A stretch of DNA of 64,000 nt, from positions 2,418,001 to 2,482,000 of the forward strand of contig JBCAQO010000004.1 in assembly GCA_039111635.1 (NCBI GenBank). The letters are read 5' to 3'. This document shows, in pieces, positions 10,669 through 22,991 of this stretch. Position 1 is the stretch's first letter; each line of letters starts with the position of its first letter. Source of the stretch: Heterobasidion occidentale. Its lineage: Eukaryota > Basidiomycota > Agaricomycetes > Russulales > Bondarzewiaceae. The notes under the pieces are model-generated. The model saw only the letters and a program-made list of their open reading frames with translations, made no database searches and was not told the DNA's origin. The translations under genes and the position numbers were made by a program.

Positions 10669-13600
10669 TCAGAGTGTAGAAATAGTATCTAGCCCCGTCC
10701 GCAACGTATCCACCGCGACACCTCTCGCCCACGTCACAAAATCGCCACCGCCGCCGCCGCCGCCGTCCTCTCCGTCCACCTTGCGAAACGCGTCCGTGAG
10801 AAAGTACACCAGGCCGACCGCGAGCGCTTGCATCCGCGTCGCTTTGGCGAAGACCTCTTGCAGAGGGCCCCGGTTCCGCGTCGACGGCATGGTGGTGACG
10901 TGGGCGGTCAGGACGGGGACGGACGACTGGCTGCTGATGAACAGCTGCGTGCAGAACTCCTTCAAGAAGGCGCGCGTCTGAGGCTTGATCGCCATGAAAT
11001 CGACAGGCTGAGGCACGCGATGTCATCAGTTGTCAACGACAGTCAGCAGCAAACGCACCTTGAACACGGCGAGGGTGATCGCATCCTTGGCCACCCACCA
11101 CGCATAAGCCCTCGCCACGTTCCGCATCCTCGAAGGCGAGATCTTCTTCACGTCGAAGCCGACGGCAGCGTCGTCCTTGAGGTTCTTGATAACCTCGGCC
11201 CCGCCGACGTTCGTCTCGCCGAGGTCGCGCAGGAAGTCCCACAGGCAGAACTGCAGCGTGACCTTGTACGAGTGCGAGCTCCGGCAGAGGTGCTGGCCCA
11301 CGAACGTGTAGTATGGGTTGTACGACTTTTCCTGGAGTTCGTCACGGGCAAGGTGAGTTGGACTGAGGACGCGACGAGGACAGACATCTGAGACGCACGT
11401 TGCCGCAACAGTGGAGCAGGACGCGGACGATTTCCCTCTGCTGGATCTCCGTGAGGTTAAGCTGCGCGAGCCGCTCGCACGCGTCGACGTAATCCTGCGA
11501 TCGTCTCTCAGCGAACCTGAACCGGCGACTCTAATAACGCTGCGGGACTCACGTCGCTGCTCATCAGCACGACGAAGACGCTGCGCCGGATGTCCGTGTT
11601 CATCCCCTGCTTCCTCGCCAGCTTGACCAGCGAGCTTTCCGACGCGGCGCCCCCATCGCGGTTCGCGTTGGCTTGCTGCTGCTCAAGCAGAGGGTCGCCG
11701 CCCCACGCGGCGCCCACTAGCCACCACTTCCCCTTCGTCTCGGCGGAGTGGAGGTCGTCGAGGCTCACGCGCAACGGATCGTGGGCCGCCACTGCGTGCG
11801 CGAACCAAACCATCGTCAGTCCCAAAGCGAACATCGCATCCTAACTCGAGAACATCAAAAAAAGCGAGAAGAGAGACGCGGACGCACGTTGTCGTTTTTT
11901 GCTCAGTCCCGTCAGGAACTTTTTCATGCGCTCGACGGCGTCGCCCCCCGCGTGCTGCGTCGCCGACCGCTTCGTCTTGTTATTTTTGAGGTTGACCAGA
12001 GTCTCGACCATGAATCGAGTGCGCGAGCTGCGCACGCACAGCACGCACAGCCAACTGTCAGCCGAATGCACATGCACGATCGATGTTCCGTCGCGCCTAC
12101 CTCGAAGACTGCTGATCGCCCGATGTCTTGCCTTGCACGATCTGGATGATATCCTTCAGCGCAGACGGATCGTCCTGGCGCAGCTGCTGCCCCGAACCTG
12201 TCCCGCCGTCAGCGCCAGGAACACGATCGATCCATCGCGCGAGCAGATGATGAGCGTGAGTCGACGACACGACGAGACGAGACGAGAACGCGCCACGCAC
12301 TGCGCAGGAGCTTCAGCAGCAGCTCGACCCTGAACTCGTCCAGCGCGCCGTCGAGGAGGCTGCGGATGACGTCGTAGACCAGCACGCAGGAGACCACCTG
12401 GAAGTTGTACAGCTCCGAGAGAAGCACGATGAGGTTCGAGCACTCCTTCCCGCGAGTCTCACTCTCGTTGTCTGGGTTCGCCGGCGCGCCCTCGGGCGCG
12501 GCTCGCAAAGCGTCGTAGTGCCGCTCGTAGAGGGAGACGGCGTGCTGCACGAAGTAGGCAGCTGGGGGGAGGGGATCAGCAGGTGACGGCGCTAGCATGC
12601 GGATCGCTATCGGGGCGTACCGAATTCGACGCCAACGATTTTATGGAGGCTGGACACGAAGGCGGCGTGGAGGACGACGTATGAATCGAGCAGTATAGAG
12701 TGAGCCGCGATGCCCTCGGTGATGAGAGACGTCAGGCAGGAGGTCACATCTACATGCACACATGCATCAGGCAATCATCGTGGTCGCAGGCCTGTGACTT
12801 ACCGTGCCGTCGGTGTTTTCTGTATGCTTCTTCGACGTCGTCCAAGATGGCCGCGATATTTTGTTCGCTCATTCTGACGCAGGACATGTCCGGGTCAGGC
12901 GTGCAAAGAACGGCGCGATGCGTTGGAGGTAGGACTCACCGGTTGAGCAGGCCTTTTAGTTGCCTGGTGAGTTTAGTCAGGGCTTCGGAGTTTGGGGCAT
13001 CCGCCTTTCTGAGGTGCGGGGGTACATAGGCGGAGCCTGGTGTCGATTTGAGCGAGGTCGAAAAGCAAAGAAAAAATATGCGCAGGAGGAATATGTTTAC
13101 CTGCTGTAGGGATGGGCTTGGAGGGTGCTGGATCTGGGAGCAAGGGAGGTGCTTCATCGGTGTCCTCGCCCGCGCTGTGCTCCATAGACTCTCCGAACCC
13201 ATTCCATTCCTCGTCGATGTAATCTGTAGACGAGACTCCCTCCGATTCATCGCCGTCCTCGCCCACATCCCCTTCGTCCTCTTCGTCCTCAGGAGGACTT
13301 TGAGGAAGAGTGTCCAGTTTCTAAAAGAAGCATCAGCATGCCCGAAAGTAAGAAAGCGACGCGCATACATTCCGCGAAGAAGACGCGCCGATCGAGTCGA
13401 GGTCCACCAACAGATCTTCGAACCAAAGCCTAAGCCTCAGCACCCGCAAACCCGACAACGGCGAAAAATCGCCTCACGCACCGCCGAGCCCGTCCTCCTC
13501 GAACTCCTTCGCGAGGCCCGCGCCTGGCCGCTTCCCCCGCTTCTGCGCGCTGAGCTTGCTCTCCAGGAGCGCGATGTACCGGTCCTCGTGCTCCTCCGCG

Positions 13601-14124
13601 CGCGTGCGCGGTGCGGGCTCCGTGCGCGCCGCGAGCATCTCCAGCTTCGTCTTTGCCGGCGCGCGCGCGGACGACGCGGCCTTCGGGGCCTCCTTCACCG
13701 CAGGAGATCGTGCGACGACTGCGGCGGCGACGGGCCGCGCATCTTCATCGTGGACCACCTTGGCCTTTTTTCGCTTCGGGGACGCCGGGTGCTCCGTCGC
13801 CGCCGCGGGGCGCTTCGCCGCGCTGCCCCTCACCACCCCCGACGATGTCGCGGCGGCGGCGGCGGCGGCAAAGTGGGTGGCCTTTCTCTGCTTCTTGGCA
13901 TCGCGGTCCTGCTTGCGCGCTTCTTTGCGCGATGGGCGGGCGCCGCGGTGGGGTCCGCGGCCGGGGGCGGATCCGTAGGTGGATTCTGGGGACTCGGGAG
14001 TGTGAGCGTGGGCCTGCGGAAGAGGAGGGCGGGGGCAAGGGGGGCACGCACTGGTGTTTTCTGTTGGGGCACCGATCTGTGCGAGGAGGCCCTGGGGCAG
14101 ACGGATGGCGGTGTGCGAGGCCAT
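10669..14124 (-). CDS. SGD1: Sgd1/NOM1 nucleolar MIF4G-domain protein
   Basis: Sgd1/NOM1 is a nucleolar protein needed for 18S rRNA maturation and small-subunit assembly. The start is ATG 14124. The N-terminal 216 residues are basic and low-complexity with SRKEARKQDRDAKKQRKA, typical of the family. An acidic linker and KYVPPHLRK-like segment follow, then LTRQLKGLLNR and the MIF4G repeats (CSNLIVLLSELYNFQVVSCV), then the MA3 region (KVTLQFCLWDFLRDLGE, VKKISPSRMRNVARAYAWW, LKPQTRAFLKEF-type block). At least nine introns are seen. An 8-residue Gly run occurs near the C-terminus (about 10745-10770). The gene is very GC-rich, so long antisense frames overlap it; these are not genes. Confidence 0.9.
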
Positions 14125-14336
14125 TGGCGGGGAACGAGTCGAGTACTACTGCAACCACTTTCCCGTCCTCTTCGAGCGCTGACTCAGGCAAGCTTCGTCA
14201 GCCGCGACTCCAACGTGGACACGCATCTTCATTCACACTCCCGACAGTGATACAGTTCTACATTCCTCGCTTACAATGCACGTCTCGCAGCGACCGCTTT
14301 TACTCGCCCCACCACCCGACACCGCGCGCATCGCGC

Positions 14337-15601
14337 TCACACCTGCTGCCCAGCGAGCTCACTCGCGAGCGGGAAGATGGCCTTGACCAGCGTCTCCACC
14401 CGCCGCCCCTCCTCGTTCCGCTCCAGCGGGCCGTCCCCCTGCCTCTCAAACAGCACCTCCTCCCTCCGCACCTCGTACGCGCGCCGCACGTTCTCGCACA
14501 CGTGCCACACCCACCTGCGCACGCGCATGCCCGCCGTGCGGTGGACGTGGCTGAGATACAAAAACCAGTCCGCGTCGTGCGGCGTCTCGCGCGCGTGCGC
14601 GAGCGCGAGCCCGGCGGCCTTGGCTTGGGCGTGTTCGCTCTCGAGCGGCACCGCCCAGCCGAGGGCGAGCACGAGCCGCCGCGCGTGCGGCTGGAAGGTC
14701 GTCAGCGCGTGCGTGCGCAGCGTGCGGCACGTCGAGGTGAGCGCGAGGTAGGCGCGGACGTCGAGCGCGGGCAGCAGGTGCAGCAGCACGTCGGTCGGGA
14801 GCGTCGTCACGCGGTCCGTCGTCGCGTCGGGCTTGCCGACCGACCCGAGCCGCTTTTCACTAACGGTCACGAAGAACCTGGGGAACCTACAAAAAAACAA
14901 AAAAATGCGGCGCGTCACGTCGCGTTCCCCGCGACGCGAGAGGGGCACGCACACGTCGGGCCTGTTGAGCGTCCACGCGTGCTCGCTGCTCGCGAAGCCC
15001 TGCCAGTCCCAGTTGCGCGCCTCGTACGGCGGCTCGGGCAGCCAGAAGCGCCGCAGGTCGACCGGCGCGCGCTCGCACGCGACGTGCTCGTAGTCGACGT
15101 GCCGGAACCGCCCGGCCTCGCGCCCGCCCTGGGGCCGCCCGAAGACGGACTCGAGCTCGAAGAGGCGCACGAACGTCTCGACAGTCCAGGCCTCCGCGTC
15201 GAGGGCCTTGCGCAGCAGGTCGGCGCAGGTGGTGTGGAAGAACATGCACTGTCGCGCGCCGGCGGCGGGACGGCGTCAGTTTAGCCAGCGGGTTATAGAG
15301 AAACTCGCGACTCGCGGTTCCGCCGTCCTTCTCCCACGTATGCACGATGGGCATCATGCCGAGGTCGGCCCCGAACATGTTGTTATCTGGTGCGATCAGC
15401 TTGGTCCGATCGCGGGCGGCGCGGGCACCCACCGAGGTAGTTGAACTTGAGCAGGAGGGTCATGATGCTCTGGCCCCACGCGATCGCCGTCGAGTGGTAG
15501 CTCGTCTGCGCGGCGCTCAGGATCCCGCTCGGCGGCGGGTGGGGATCGGTCGACCTCTGCTCATTGGGGACGAACGGGAGGCGGCAGAGGGAGCAGGACA
15601 T
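14337..15601 (-). CDS. F-box protein with N-terminal Cys motif
   Basis: The product is an F-box protein, the substrate-recognition part of an SCF ubiquitin ligase. It begins MSCSLCRLPFVPNEQR with a CxxC pair, then has a central FFHTTCADLLRKAL segment and an F-box (LPTDVLLHLLPALDVRAYL followed by LTSTCRTLRTHAL), and ends at 14337. The order (Cys pair, His/Cys-containing middle, F-box towards the C-terminal half) is common among expanded Agaricomycete F-box families. Introns fit near 15434-15388 and about 14885-14920. The exact splice around 15265-15290 is uncertain because the candidate intron there is only about 25 nt. The target is unknown. Confidence 0.7.
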
Positions 15602-15931
15602 CGGGGGGAGGATGAGGAAGGAGGATGAGGGGCGCGGCGGGTGGGCCACCCATTTTATACGCGCGTGCACTTTTGTCGTCTCTTTGTGTGTGCGATGCGC
15701 GGAGTCGCGGATCTATGCGAGCGCGTTCTCTAGGGATCGTGCATGTCACGCCGTGATGCATATCCGTCACTCCCTCGCGAGCAGCTGCGCGGCGAAATAA
15801 TCGTACACCACTGGCTTTGACTTCCGGATACCATTACAACGTACTTACATAGCATACGCACGGATCTGTCCACCAGCACTTCGGCACAATAGAACGGCCA
15901 CACCACCACCACCGCCCGTTGTTCACGAGAT

Positions 15932-18000
15932 TCACGCGGCAGGCTCCGCAGAGTGCTCCAGGACCTGCGCGACGGTGTCCAACACCACCTTCGGCTTCAA
16001 CAGCATCGTGCGCTCCATCCCGTCCGCGTCCCCGCCCCCACCCTCGCTCCCGCCTAGGAGCGCGAGCGCGTGCTTGCGCGTCGCGCACCGCAGCCCGAGC
16101 TCCGTCGTGCACAGCACCTGGCCGCGACCCGCCCCGGCACCCGCGCCCGCACCGCCGCCGAGCCCCGCGAACGCGTTCGCCATCGCCGCGGCGTCGAACG
16201 CGCGCGCGGGCTCGATCAGGACGACGTCGAAGCTCGTCGACATGATCTCCTCCGTGGTGACGCGCGCGAGGCGGCACGCGGCGTGCGCGATGCGGCGCAT
16301 CTGCGTCGCGAACTGGCGCTTGAGCGCGTCGGCGGAGGCTGGGTGGCCCGTGCTGCTCGTGCCCGCGCTCTGGCCTGGGCTCGGGTTTGGGCTCGGGCTC
16401 GGGTGTGTGTTCGGGTTGAGGGTCGGGCTGGGGCTGGGGCTGGGGCTCTCGCCGGGCGCGTACCCGCAGAGCAGAAAGACGTCGGCGAAGGACCGGGCGA
16501 CGGCCTCGATGAACTCGCCTACGGTGTCTTCTTCGAGGGCGGGGTACAGCTGCCGGAGGTGGCTCGACGCGAGCGCGCGCCAGCGGGAGGACGTCGCCTG
16601 GGGCTCTGTGCATTCGCCGCGCGTCTCAGCACAGCACAGCACAGCAGCGGCGCGCGCGGGGGACGAGGGGGGCGGGACGTACCGGTCGTGTGCATGTGCG
16701 CGTGCAGCTGGCAGAAGAGCGCGTTGGTCGGCGCGGGGAGCCCGACGCAGAACATGGCGAGCAGGCGCGCGGCGTGCGCGGCGGCGCAGGCCTGCAGCGC
16801 GACCTGGATGAGCACGGAGTCCTGCGCGTGGTCGCGCGTCGCGAGCAGGCGCGCGAACGGCTGCCCGAGGCGCGCGGCGGTGTCCTTGGCGGCGTGCGCG
16901 TGGGCGAGGCGCGCGGCGGCGGCGGGGGGTGATGGCGGCGGCGGCGGCTTGGTGCGCTTCTCGGTCGCGGGGATGAGCTCGGTCGCGGCTGCTGCGAGCT
17001 GGAGGATCTCGGAGTTGAGGTCCTGGACGGCGACGATGACCTCGGCGCCGGACCAGCTGTCGGTCTTGGTGAGGAAGGGGTCGTTTGGCTTGGTCGACGA
17101 AGGCGCGTGTGAGGCCGAGGAGGAGGACGAGAGGGTGGACGAGGACGGCGGCGGGGAGGGGTCTATGACGCCGGAGAGCGGTCTCTGAGTCGGCGGGGTG
17201 GACTTGTGTCGGCGGCTGGGGAACGGGCTGCGGGTGCGGACGTGGCGCTTGTCGTCGAGATCGAAGGGGGCGTCCCTGCGCGCGGCGGCGTGGTCACTCT
17301 GGCGCGCGTCGGGCCTCAGCGGCGGGAGCGCGCGATCGGGCGCCTGGGCACGGGCCTGGCGCTCCGCGAGCAGCTGGTCCATGTCCTTGCGGAGCTGGTC
17401 GCGGTCCTGCGCGAGGCGATCGCGGTCCTGCGCCAGCTGGTCGCGGTCCTGGCGCAGCTGGTCGCGCTCGCGGGCGAGGCCGTCGAGGTCCTTCTCGCGG
17501 GCGCGGGCGGCGTCGGCGGCGTCGTTGAGGGCGCGGTCGAGGGCCTTGCATCGGTCTGCGAGCTTGGCGGCGTCGGCGTGGGCGCGGGCGAGGTCGGCGC
17601 GGGTGAGCTCGAGCTCGCTGCGGACGGAGGCGAGCGTGGAGGGCGGGGGGTCGGGGCGGGGCTGGGGCGAGCGGTTGCTGGTGGGGGTGTTGGTGGTGGT
17701 GGTGGTGGTGGTGGTGCTCGCGGGGCGGCGCTCGGCGGAGCCTGCGTCGGGCTTGCGGCGCCTGGGTGCACGTCCGCGCGGCAGCTTGTCGGGACGGAGG
17801 TGGACGGGGGTGATGTTGTCGTGTGCGCGCGCCTCGTCGTGGGGGGCGGCGGGGGCGGGGGCGGTCGTGGTGTGGTGGTGGTGGTGGGGCGGGGCGAAGC
17901 CTTGGAAGGCTCGGGCGGGGCTGCGGAGGGTGAAGAACTCGACGGAGGAGAGGTGGAAATCTGCGGTGTGGGGGAGGGCATCGTCAGCGACGGGGGGCAT
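15932..18000 (-). CDS. Low-complexity coiled-coil protein, function unknown
   Basis: I do not recognise a family. From ATG 18000 the product has a His/Pro/Thr-rich N-terminus, a poly-Thr run, then a coiled coil of about 120 residues. In the coiled coil a seven-residue unit is repeated nearly perfectly (DQLRQDRDQLAQDRDRLAQD, DNA around 17370-17480). A Ser-rich stretch and a helical C-terminal half follow (AVQDLNSEILQLAAAATEL; SRWRALASSHLRQLYPAL), with an SPSPSPSP insert near 16390-16450. One GT-AG intron (about 16685-16612) joins the halves in frame; the stop is at 15932-15934. The total is about 660 residues. It is divergent from the Hsp70-like gene, about 320 bp apart. Confidence 0.65.
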
Positions 18001-18319
18001 AAGAGGAGGGAGGAGAGGGACGGTACAGTCTGTTTAGGCAGGTGCACGGACGGGGAATGGTAATGGGACAGGCTGGCGTCGGCGAGTCCATAGGGCTGCC
18101 TGCAGGCACAGCACGACTACAGCACGTTGTCGTCGCGGCCCACTGACGTGATGGCAGTCCACACTCATGGCCGCCTCGTGTTCGTCGTTCACCCCAACGG
18201 CCACGAGACTTCTCGCAGGCTTCTTATTCGCTGTCCTTGACGTCTGCTCTTGCTTATTGTCCCCCCCTGCGTCCTTTATCTCTATCTGCTGTCCGTTCGA
18301 TCTGTATCCTTAACCCCCC

Positions 18320-21300
18320 ATGACGCTCACGGGCGACACTCGCAAGCCCTATGGCGGGTCCACGCGCTCTCTCGTCCTCGCTTTCGACCTGGGCACCACC
18401 TTCAGCGGCGTCTCCTACGCCATCCTCGAGCCGGGCGAGGTCCCCAAAATACACGGCGTCACCCGGTGCGTGTTTCCCCGAGACAGCGCCCCGCCGCCGT
18501 TCTGAACCCCCCGCGACGACGACGACAGCTTTCCGGGCCAGGAGCACGTCGCGGGCAACTCCAAGATCCCCACCCTCATGTACTACGACAAACACGGCAA
18601 GATGACCGCCGCGGGCGCAGAGGCCGACACCGCCGCCATGGCCGACCTCGCAGAGGACGACGGCTGGCTCAAGGCAGAACTGTGCGTCGTCGCCCACGCT
18701 CGCCGTGGCGCGTCGGCCCTACTGACAGCCCACCGGCGGACAGGTTCAAGCTGCGCCTGCGGCCAAAGACGATGGCGCTCAAGATGAACGGCATGCGTCT
18801 GCCCGCCCTCCCGCGCGGCAAGAGCTCCGTGCACGTCTTTGGCGACTTCCTCGGGTACCTGTTTCGCTGCACGCGGAGCTTCATCGTCGACACGCACGCG
18901 AACGGCGGCGCGATGTGGCGCGCGGTCGAGAACGACCTGCAGTTCGTGCTGAGCCACCCGAACGGCTGGGAGGGCGCGCAGCAGACGAAGATGCGCCGCG
19001 CGGCGGTGTACGGCGGCCTCATCCCCGACACGGACGCGGGCAAGGCGCGGATCCGGTTCGTCACGGAGGGCGAGGCGAGCCTGCACGCGTGCGTCCTCAA
19101 CGGGCTCGCCAACGACGTGCTCTCGGTGAGTCCCCCCGCTCGATCGTCCCGCGGACCGACCGACCGACCGACCGGGCCATGGGAACGCGCAGAACCCCTC
19201 GGGCCACGGCTTCCTCGTCGCCGACGCCGGGGGCGGCACGCTCGACATTTCCTCGTACGCGATCCGCGGGACGTCGCCGCTGGTGATGGAGGAGATCGCC
19301 CCACCGGACTGTGCGCCCTCCGCCCCGCCCGGCGTTCGCTGCCACTCATGAGACGCTTATCTACTAATAGGTGTCTTCGCCGGATCGGTCTTCGTCAGTC
19401 GCAGGGCCCGCGAGTTCTTCGAAGGTAGGCCGGCCCCTGTCGTCCCGCAGATAACGGTTCACGATCCGCCCCCCTGTCCCGACAGAGAAGCTGCGCCACT
19501 CCAAATACGGCGCCCCCGAAACCCTCGACCACATCGCCAAACGCTTCGACGAGACCACCAAGCGCTTGTTCCGGGACCGAAACGACCTCCAGTTCGTCCC
19601 CTTTGGGTCTCCCCTCGACAAGGACCTCTCTGTCGGCATTCGCGCGGGCGCCCTCAAGCTGACCGGGTAAGTCCCGCACTTGGCGCTCTCTGTCGATCTG
19701 TCCTCATCGTTGTCAGAAATGAGGTCGCCGCCTTGTACGAGCCATCGGTCGAGGCCGCCGTCATCTCCATCAGGTCTCAAATCGAGGCCACGAAGGGCTT
19801 CGTCAAGGTATCGTCGCGCGTTCGATCCCACATGCACGTCTCACACTCAACGCGGGACGCCGCTCTTCAGTCCGTCTGGCTCGTGGGAGGGTTTGCGGCC
19901 AGTCCCTGGCTCTTCAGCCAGCTTCAAGAGCGCCTCAGCCCTCTGGGCGTGACCGTCAGCCGCCCGGACAGTCAGACGTCAGTGTCCCGTCTGTTTGCTC
20001 TCACTCCAAGCACTCAGATGGTCGCCGCAGCTCAAAGGCAGTCGCCGATGGCGCGATCGGGTTTTACTGCGACCACCACGTCTCTGCCCGGATGTCCAAG
20101 TTCATGTACGGTGTAGAGTACTTGCGTGAGTTTGACCCACAGGATCCAGACCACGCCGCACGGAAGGACAGGCTCTGCGAATTGCCGTCTGGCCCGCGCT
20201 TGCTGCCGGACGCCTTTGACTGCATTCTCTCCAGAGTGAGTGGGCGTCTCGTCGCGGCGATCGAGAAGCGCTCATCCCAGCGCTGTGTCCAATAGAGCGT
20301 CCGAGTCAAAGAGTCGACCGTGTTCAGCAGGAAGTACTGCACCGAGGTCACCAGCCTGTCGACGCTGTCCGTGTTCGAGGTCGAGGTCTGGTGCTTCCGC
20401 GGCGGAGACATGGTCCCCAAGTGGATCCTGCGCAAGGACGAGAGCTTCTCGACGCTCTGCGTCGTCCAGGCCGACCTGTCGCCTCTGAGCGGCAGCGCGC
20501 AGCCCAAGCATGGCAAGAACGGGAAGACGTATTGGACGATCGTGTTTAGCGTGGAGATTCATTTCGGGCTGACGGAGTTCAAGGCTAGGATCAAGTGGGT
20601 GGACAACGTGAGTCTTTTTTTGCCGCCTGGCGTGGGGAATATCGCTGAGCGCCGTGGCTCCCAGGGAACGACGCGATAGTCAGTCATCTTTTCATCTCGT
20701 CGCGTCTTGCGCGCGCACTAATCGTGGACTCGACGCAGCGGGCCGGCCTCCATCGTCTACAACGAGAGCGGGCACCGAGCCGACGAAGACGAGGCAGACA
20801 GTGGCGGCGAGGAAGAGGTGGGGCGCTCCGACAGTAGGCATCGATCTTCTCGTACCTCCCGTGCCCCGTCCCGCGACGAAAAGATACCCCCACAGACTCG
20901 AGAAGTCACTCTCCCAGTAGCGGAACGGGCCTACCGCGACGTCCCCAACATCGAGATCCGGACCCCGAGCAAGACGGCGTCCCGCTCGCGCACGACCTCG
21001 CAGACGACCTCGCAGGCGTCGGCGTCGCCGTACCCCAGGACGGAGAGGAGTGATAAAGGGAAGCAGAGGGAGGGCGGCGCGTTCGGGAGTGCGTCGCGGC
21101 CGCTGTCGGGCGCGAGGGGCGTCGTTCCTGGCTCGTTCGATCTACCTCCTCCAATAACACCGAGTGAATCGTCCTCTTCGCGGCGCAGCGGCTCCGCCCG
21201 CCTCGCGGAAACGCTCTCGTCCGTCTGGGGCACCGCCACCGCGACAGCCACCGCTACGAACGCGTCGTCGGCAAACGCGTCCGTGCTGCCGTCGCCGCGC

Positions 21301-22991
21301 GACGAGCGGCCCTCGTCGGCTGGCAGGAGCCGCCTGCCGTCCGTAGCCGAGGTCCCTGCTGCTGCTGTTGTGAGAACGCCGCGGGCCGAGACCCCGCGCG
21401 CGAGCGCGTCTGCGCCGCGCGGTGTGTCCCCGCTGCAGGCGGGAACGCCCACGCAGAACGAGCCGCCTGCTCCGCCAGCTGTGGAAGTTGCAGCGAGCGC
21501 GCCGCCCTCTGATCCTCCAGCTGTCGTTCCTGACCCTCCCGTCGTCGTCGTCCCAGACCCTCCCGTCGTGCCCGCCGAACCCGAGCCCGAGCCTCCTGCC
21601 CCTCCACCCGCGCCCGAACCACAACCCGAGGCTCAACCCGAGCCGCAGCCCGAGCCGCAACCCGAGCCTGAGCCGCCAGTCGTGGAACCGCCTCCCCCCG
21701 CCGCCGCGGCGCCAGCATGGGGCACTCCCACCTCCAAGAAGGGCTCCAAGGCCGCGAGCAAGGCTGCCAGCAAGGCCGCGAGCAAGGTCGCCAGTAAAGC
21801 CGCGAGCAAGGCCGCGAGCAAGGCGCCGACCCCGACGGGGGCGAGGACGCCCAAGCCCGAGGAGGCGCCCGCCGCCGCCGAGCCCGCTGCTGCTGAGCCC
21901 GCTGCGCCAGAGGCGGCGCTCGAGTCTGTTGCTGAGGTCAGTGCGGCTGCCGAGGCTGGTGCGGCCGCTCCTGTCGAGCCTCCTGCCGCTCCTGTCGAGG
22001 CTGCGGTTCCGGCTGCGGAGGTCGTCGTTGAGGCGAACCTGGAGGTTGCTCCTGCTGCGTCAGAGGCGCTAGAGTTCATGGCAGCGCCGGCGGCTGCTGA
22101 GGTGGACCCCGCGGTCATGGGCGGGTTCGACGTCGTGAACACCGCGGACGCCGCGCCGGGCGGCGGGGACCAGGACAATGCGGGGTCGACTGGGGGCGGC
22201 TTTGGGTTTTCTAGCTGGGGGGGGCGGATGGGGTGGTGGTGGAAAGAAGGAGAGCGCGGCGGGTGGAGGATGGGGAGTACCTTTGGCTCGCTCATGGGCG
22301 GTGCGGGACAGGATGCGAAGGCGGATGGCGCGGGTGACGGCGGGGGTGGGGGATGGGGCACGTCTGGGGCGGGCGCGGGGTCGGGGCGGGAGGGACGAGC
22401 TGGGGGAATCCTGCGTCGTCGTGGGGTGGGGGCGTGGGCAGTGCCTTTGGAGGCGGCATCGGCAGCTTTTTGGGCTCGTCGAACGCGTTCGGAGGGCCGG
22501 AGGCGGCGGGCGAATCGGTTCCCCTGGAGGACGTAGTGGCGCCGCCCGTCGAAGCGCCGGCGGTGGATTTGCAGACTACGGAGGAGGAGCAGGCGAAGGA
22601 CGAGGAGGGCGCGGAGGGTGCGGCTGCTGTTGATGCCCCTGCACCTGACACGGTGCCCGCTTTGGATGCTCCGCCTGCTGGAGAGGAGGTGAATGCGGCG
22701 GATGGGCCGCCGGCGGAGGCGGAGGTCGGGGCAGAGTTGCATGTGGAGACGCAGCTGGATTCGGTGGCTGCTTCGGCGGGACCGACGACTGCTATGGAGT
22801 CTTCTGCGGCGACTCCGCAGGCTGGTAACGAAGAGGAGGGAGACGGGAAGGAGGATGACGAGGAGGGGAAGGAAGATGCGAAGGAGGACGCGAAGAAGGG
22901 GAATGGCAAGGCGAAGAAGGGAGCTAACAAGGATGATAATAAGCCTCTGACGCAGACGCAGAAGAAGAAGAGCAAGGGTAAGAAGAAGTAG
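18320..22991 (+). CDS. HSPA12-like Hsp70 ATPase with a very long low-complexity C-terminal tail
   Basis: The first 2.4 kb encode an Hsp70-superfamily ATPase of the HSPA12 branch that is expanded in fungi. Visible are the phosphate-1 loop (AFDLGTTFSGVSYAIL), GQEHVAGNSKIPTLMYY, phosphate-2 (FLVADAGGGTLDISSYAI) and the adenosine motif (SVWLVGGFAASPWLF), then KARIKWVDN. About nine short introns are present. After a last intron (about 20680-20739) the frame reads PASIVYNESG and runs without a stop into an open frame of about 570 codons. That frame contains no in-frame ATG until 22078, so the tail is best read as part of this gene. The tail is Ser/Pro/Ala-rich with EPQPEPQPEP and SKAASKAASKAA repeats and a Gly/Trp region. 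A frame change occurs in the G-rich tract 22200-22400, after which an acidic/Lys-rich end reaches the stop at 22989. Two separate genes remain possible. Confidence 0.68.

Noticed and set aside
13048..14250. Open frame of 400 codons on the + strand
   Set aside because: Antisense to the Sgd1 N-terminus; the GC-rich, Arg-rich content is a by-product of codon composition in the real gene.
13611..15284. Open frame of 557 codons on the + strand spanning two minus-strand genes
   Set aside because: It crosses Sgd1 and F-box exons in antisense, has no motif, and is Arg/His/Pro-rich as expected of a shadow frame.
21633..22742. Ser/Ala/Pro-rich minus-strand frame
   Set aside because: Mirror of the repetitive Hsp70 tail; low complexity keeps both strands open.
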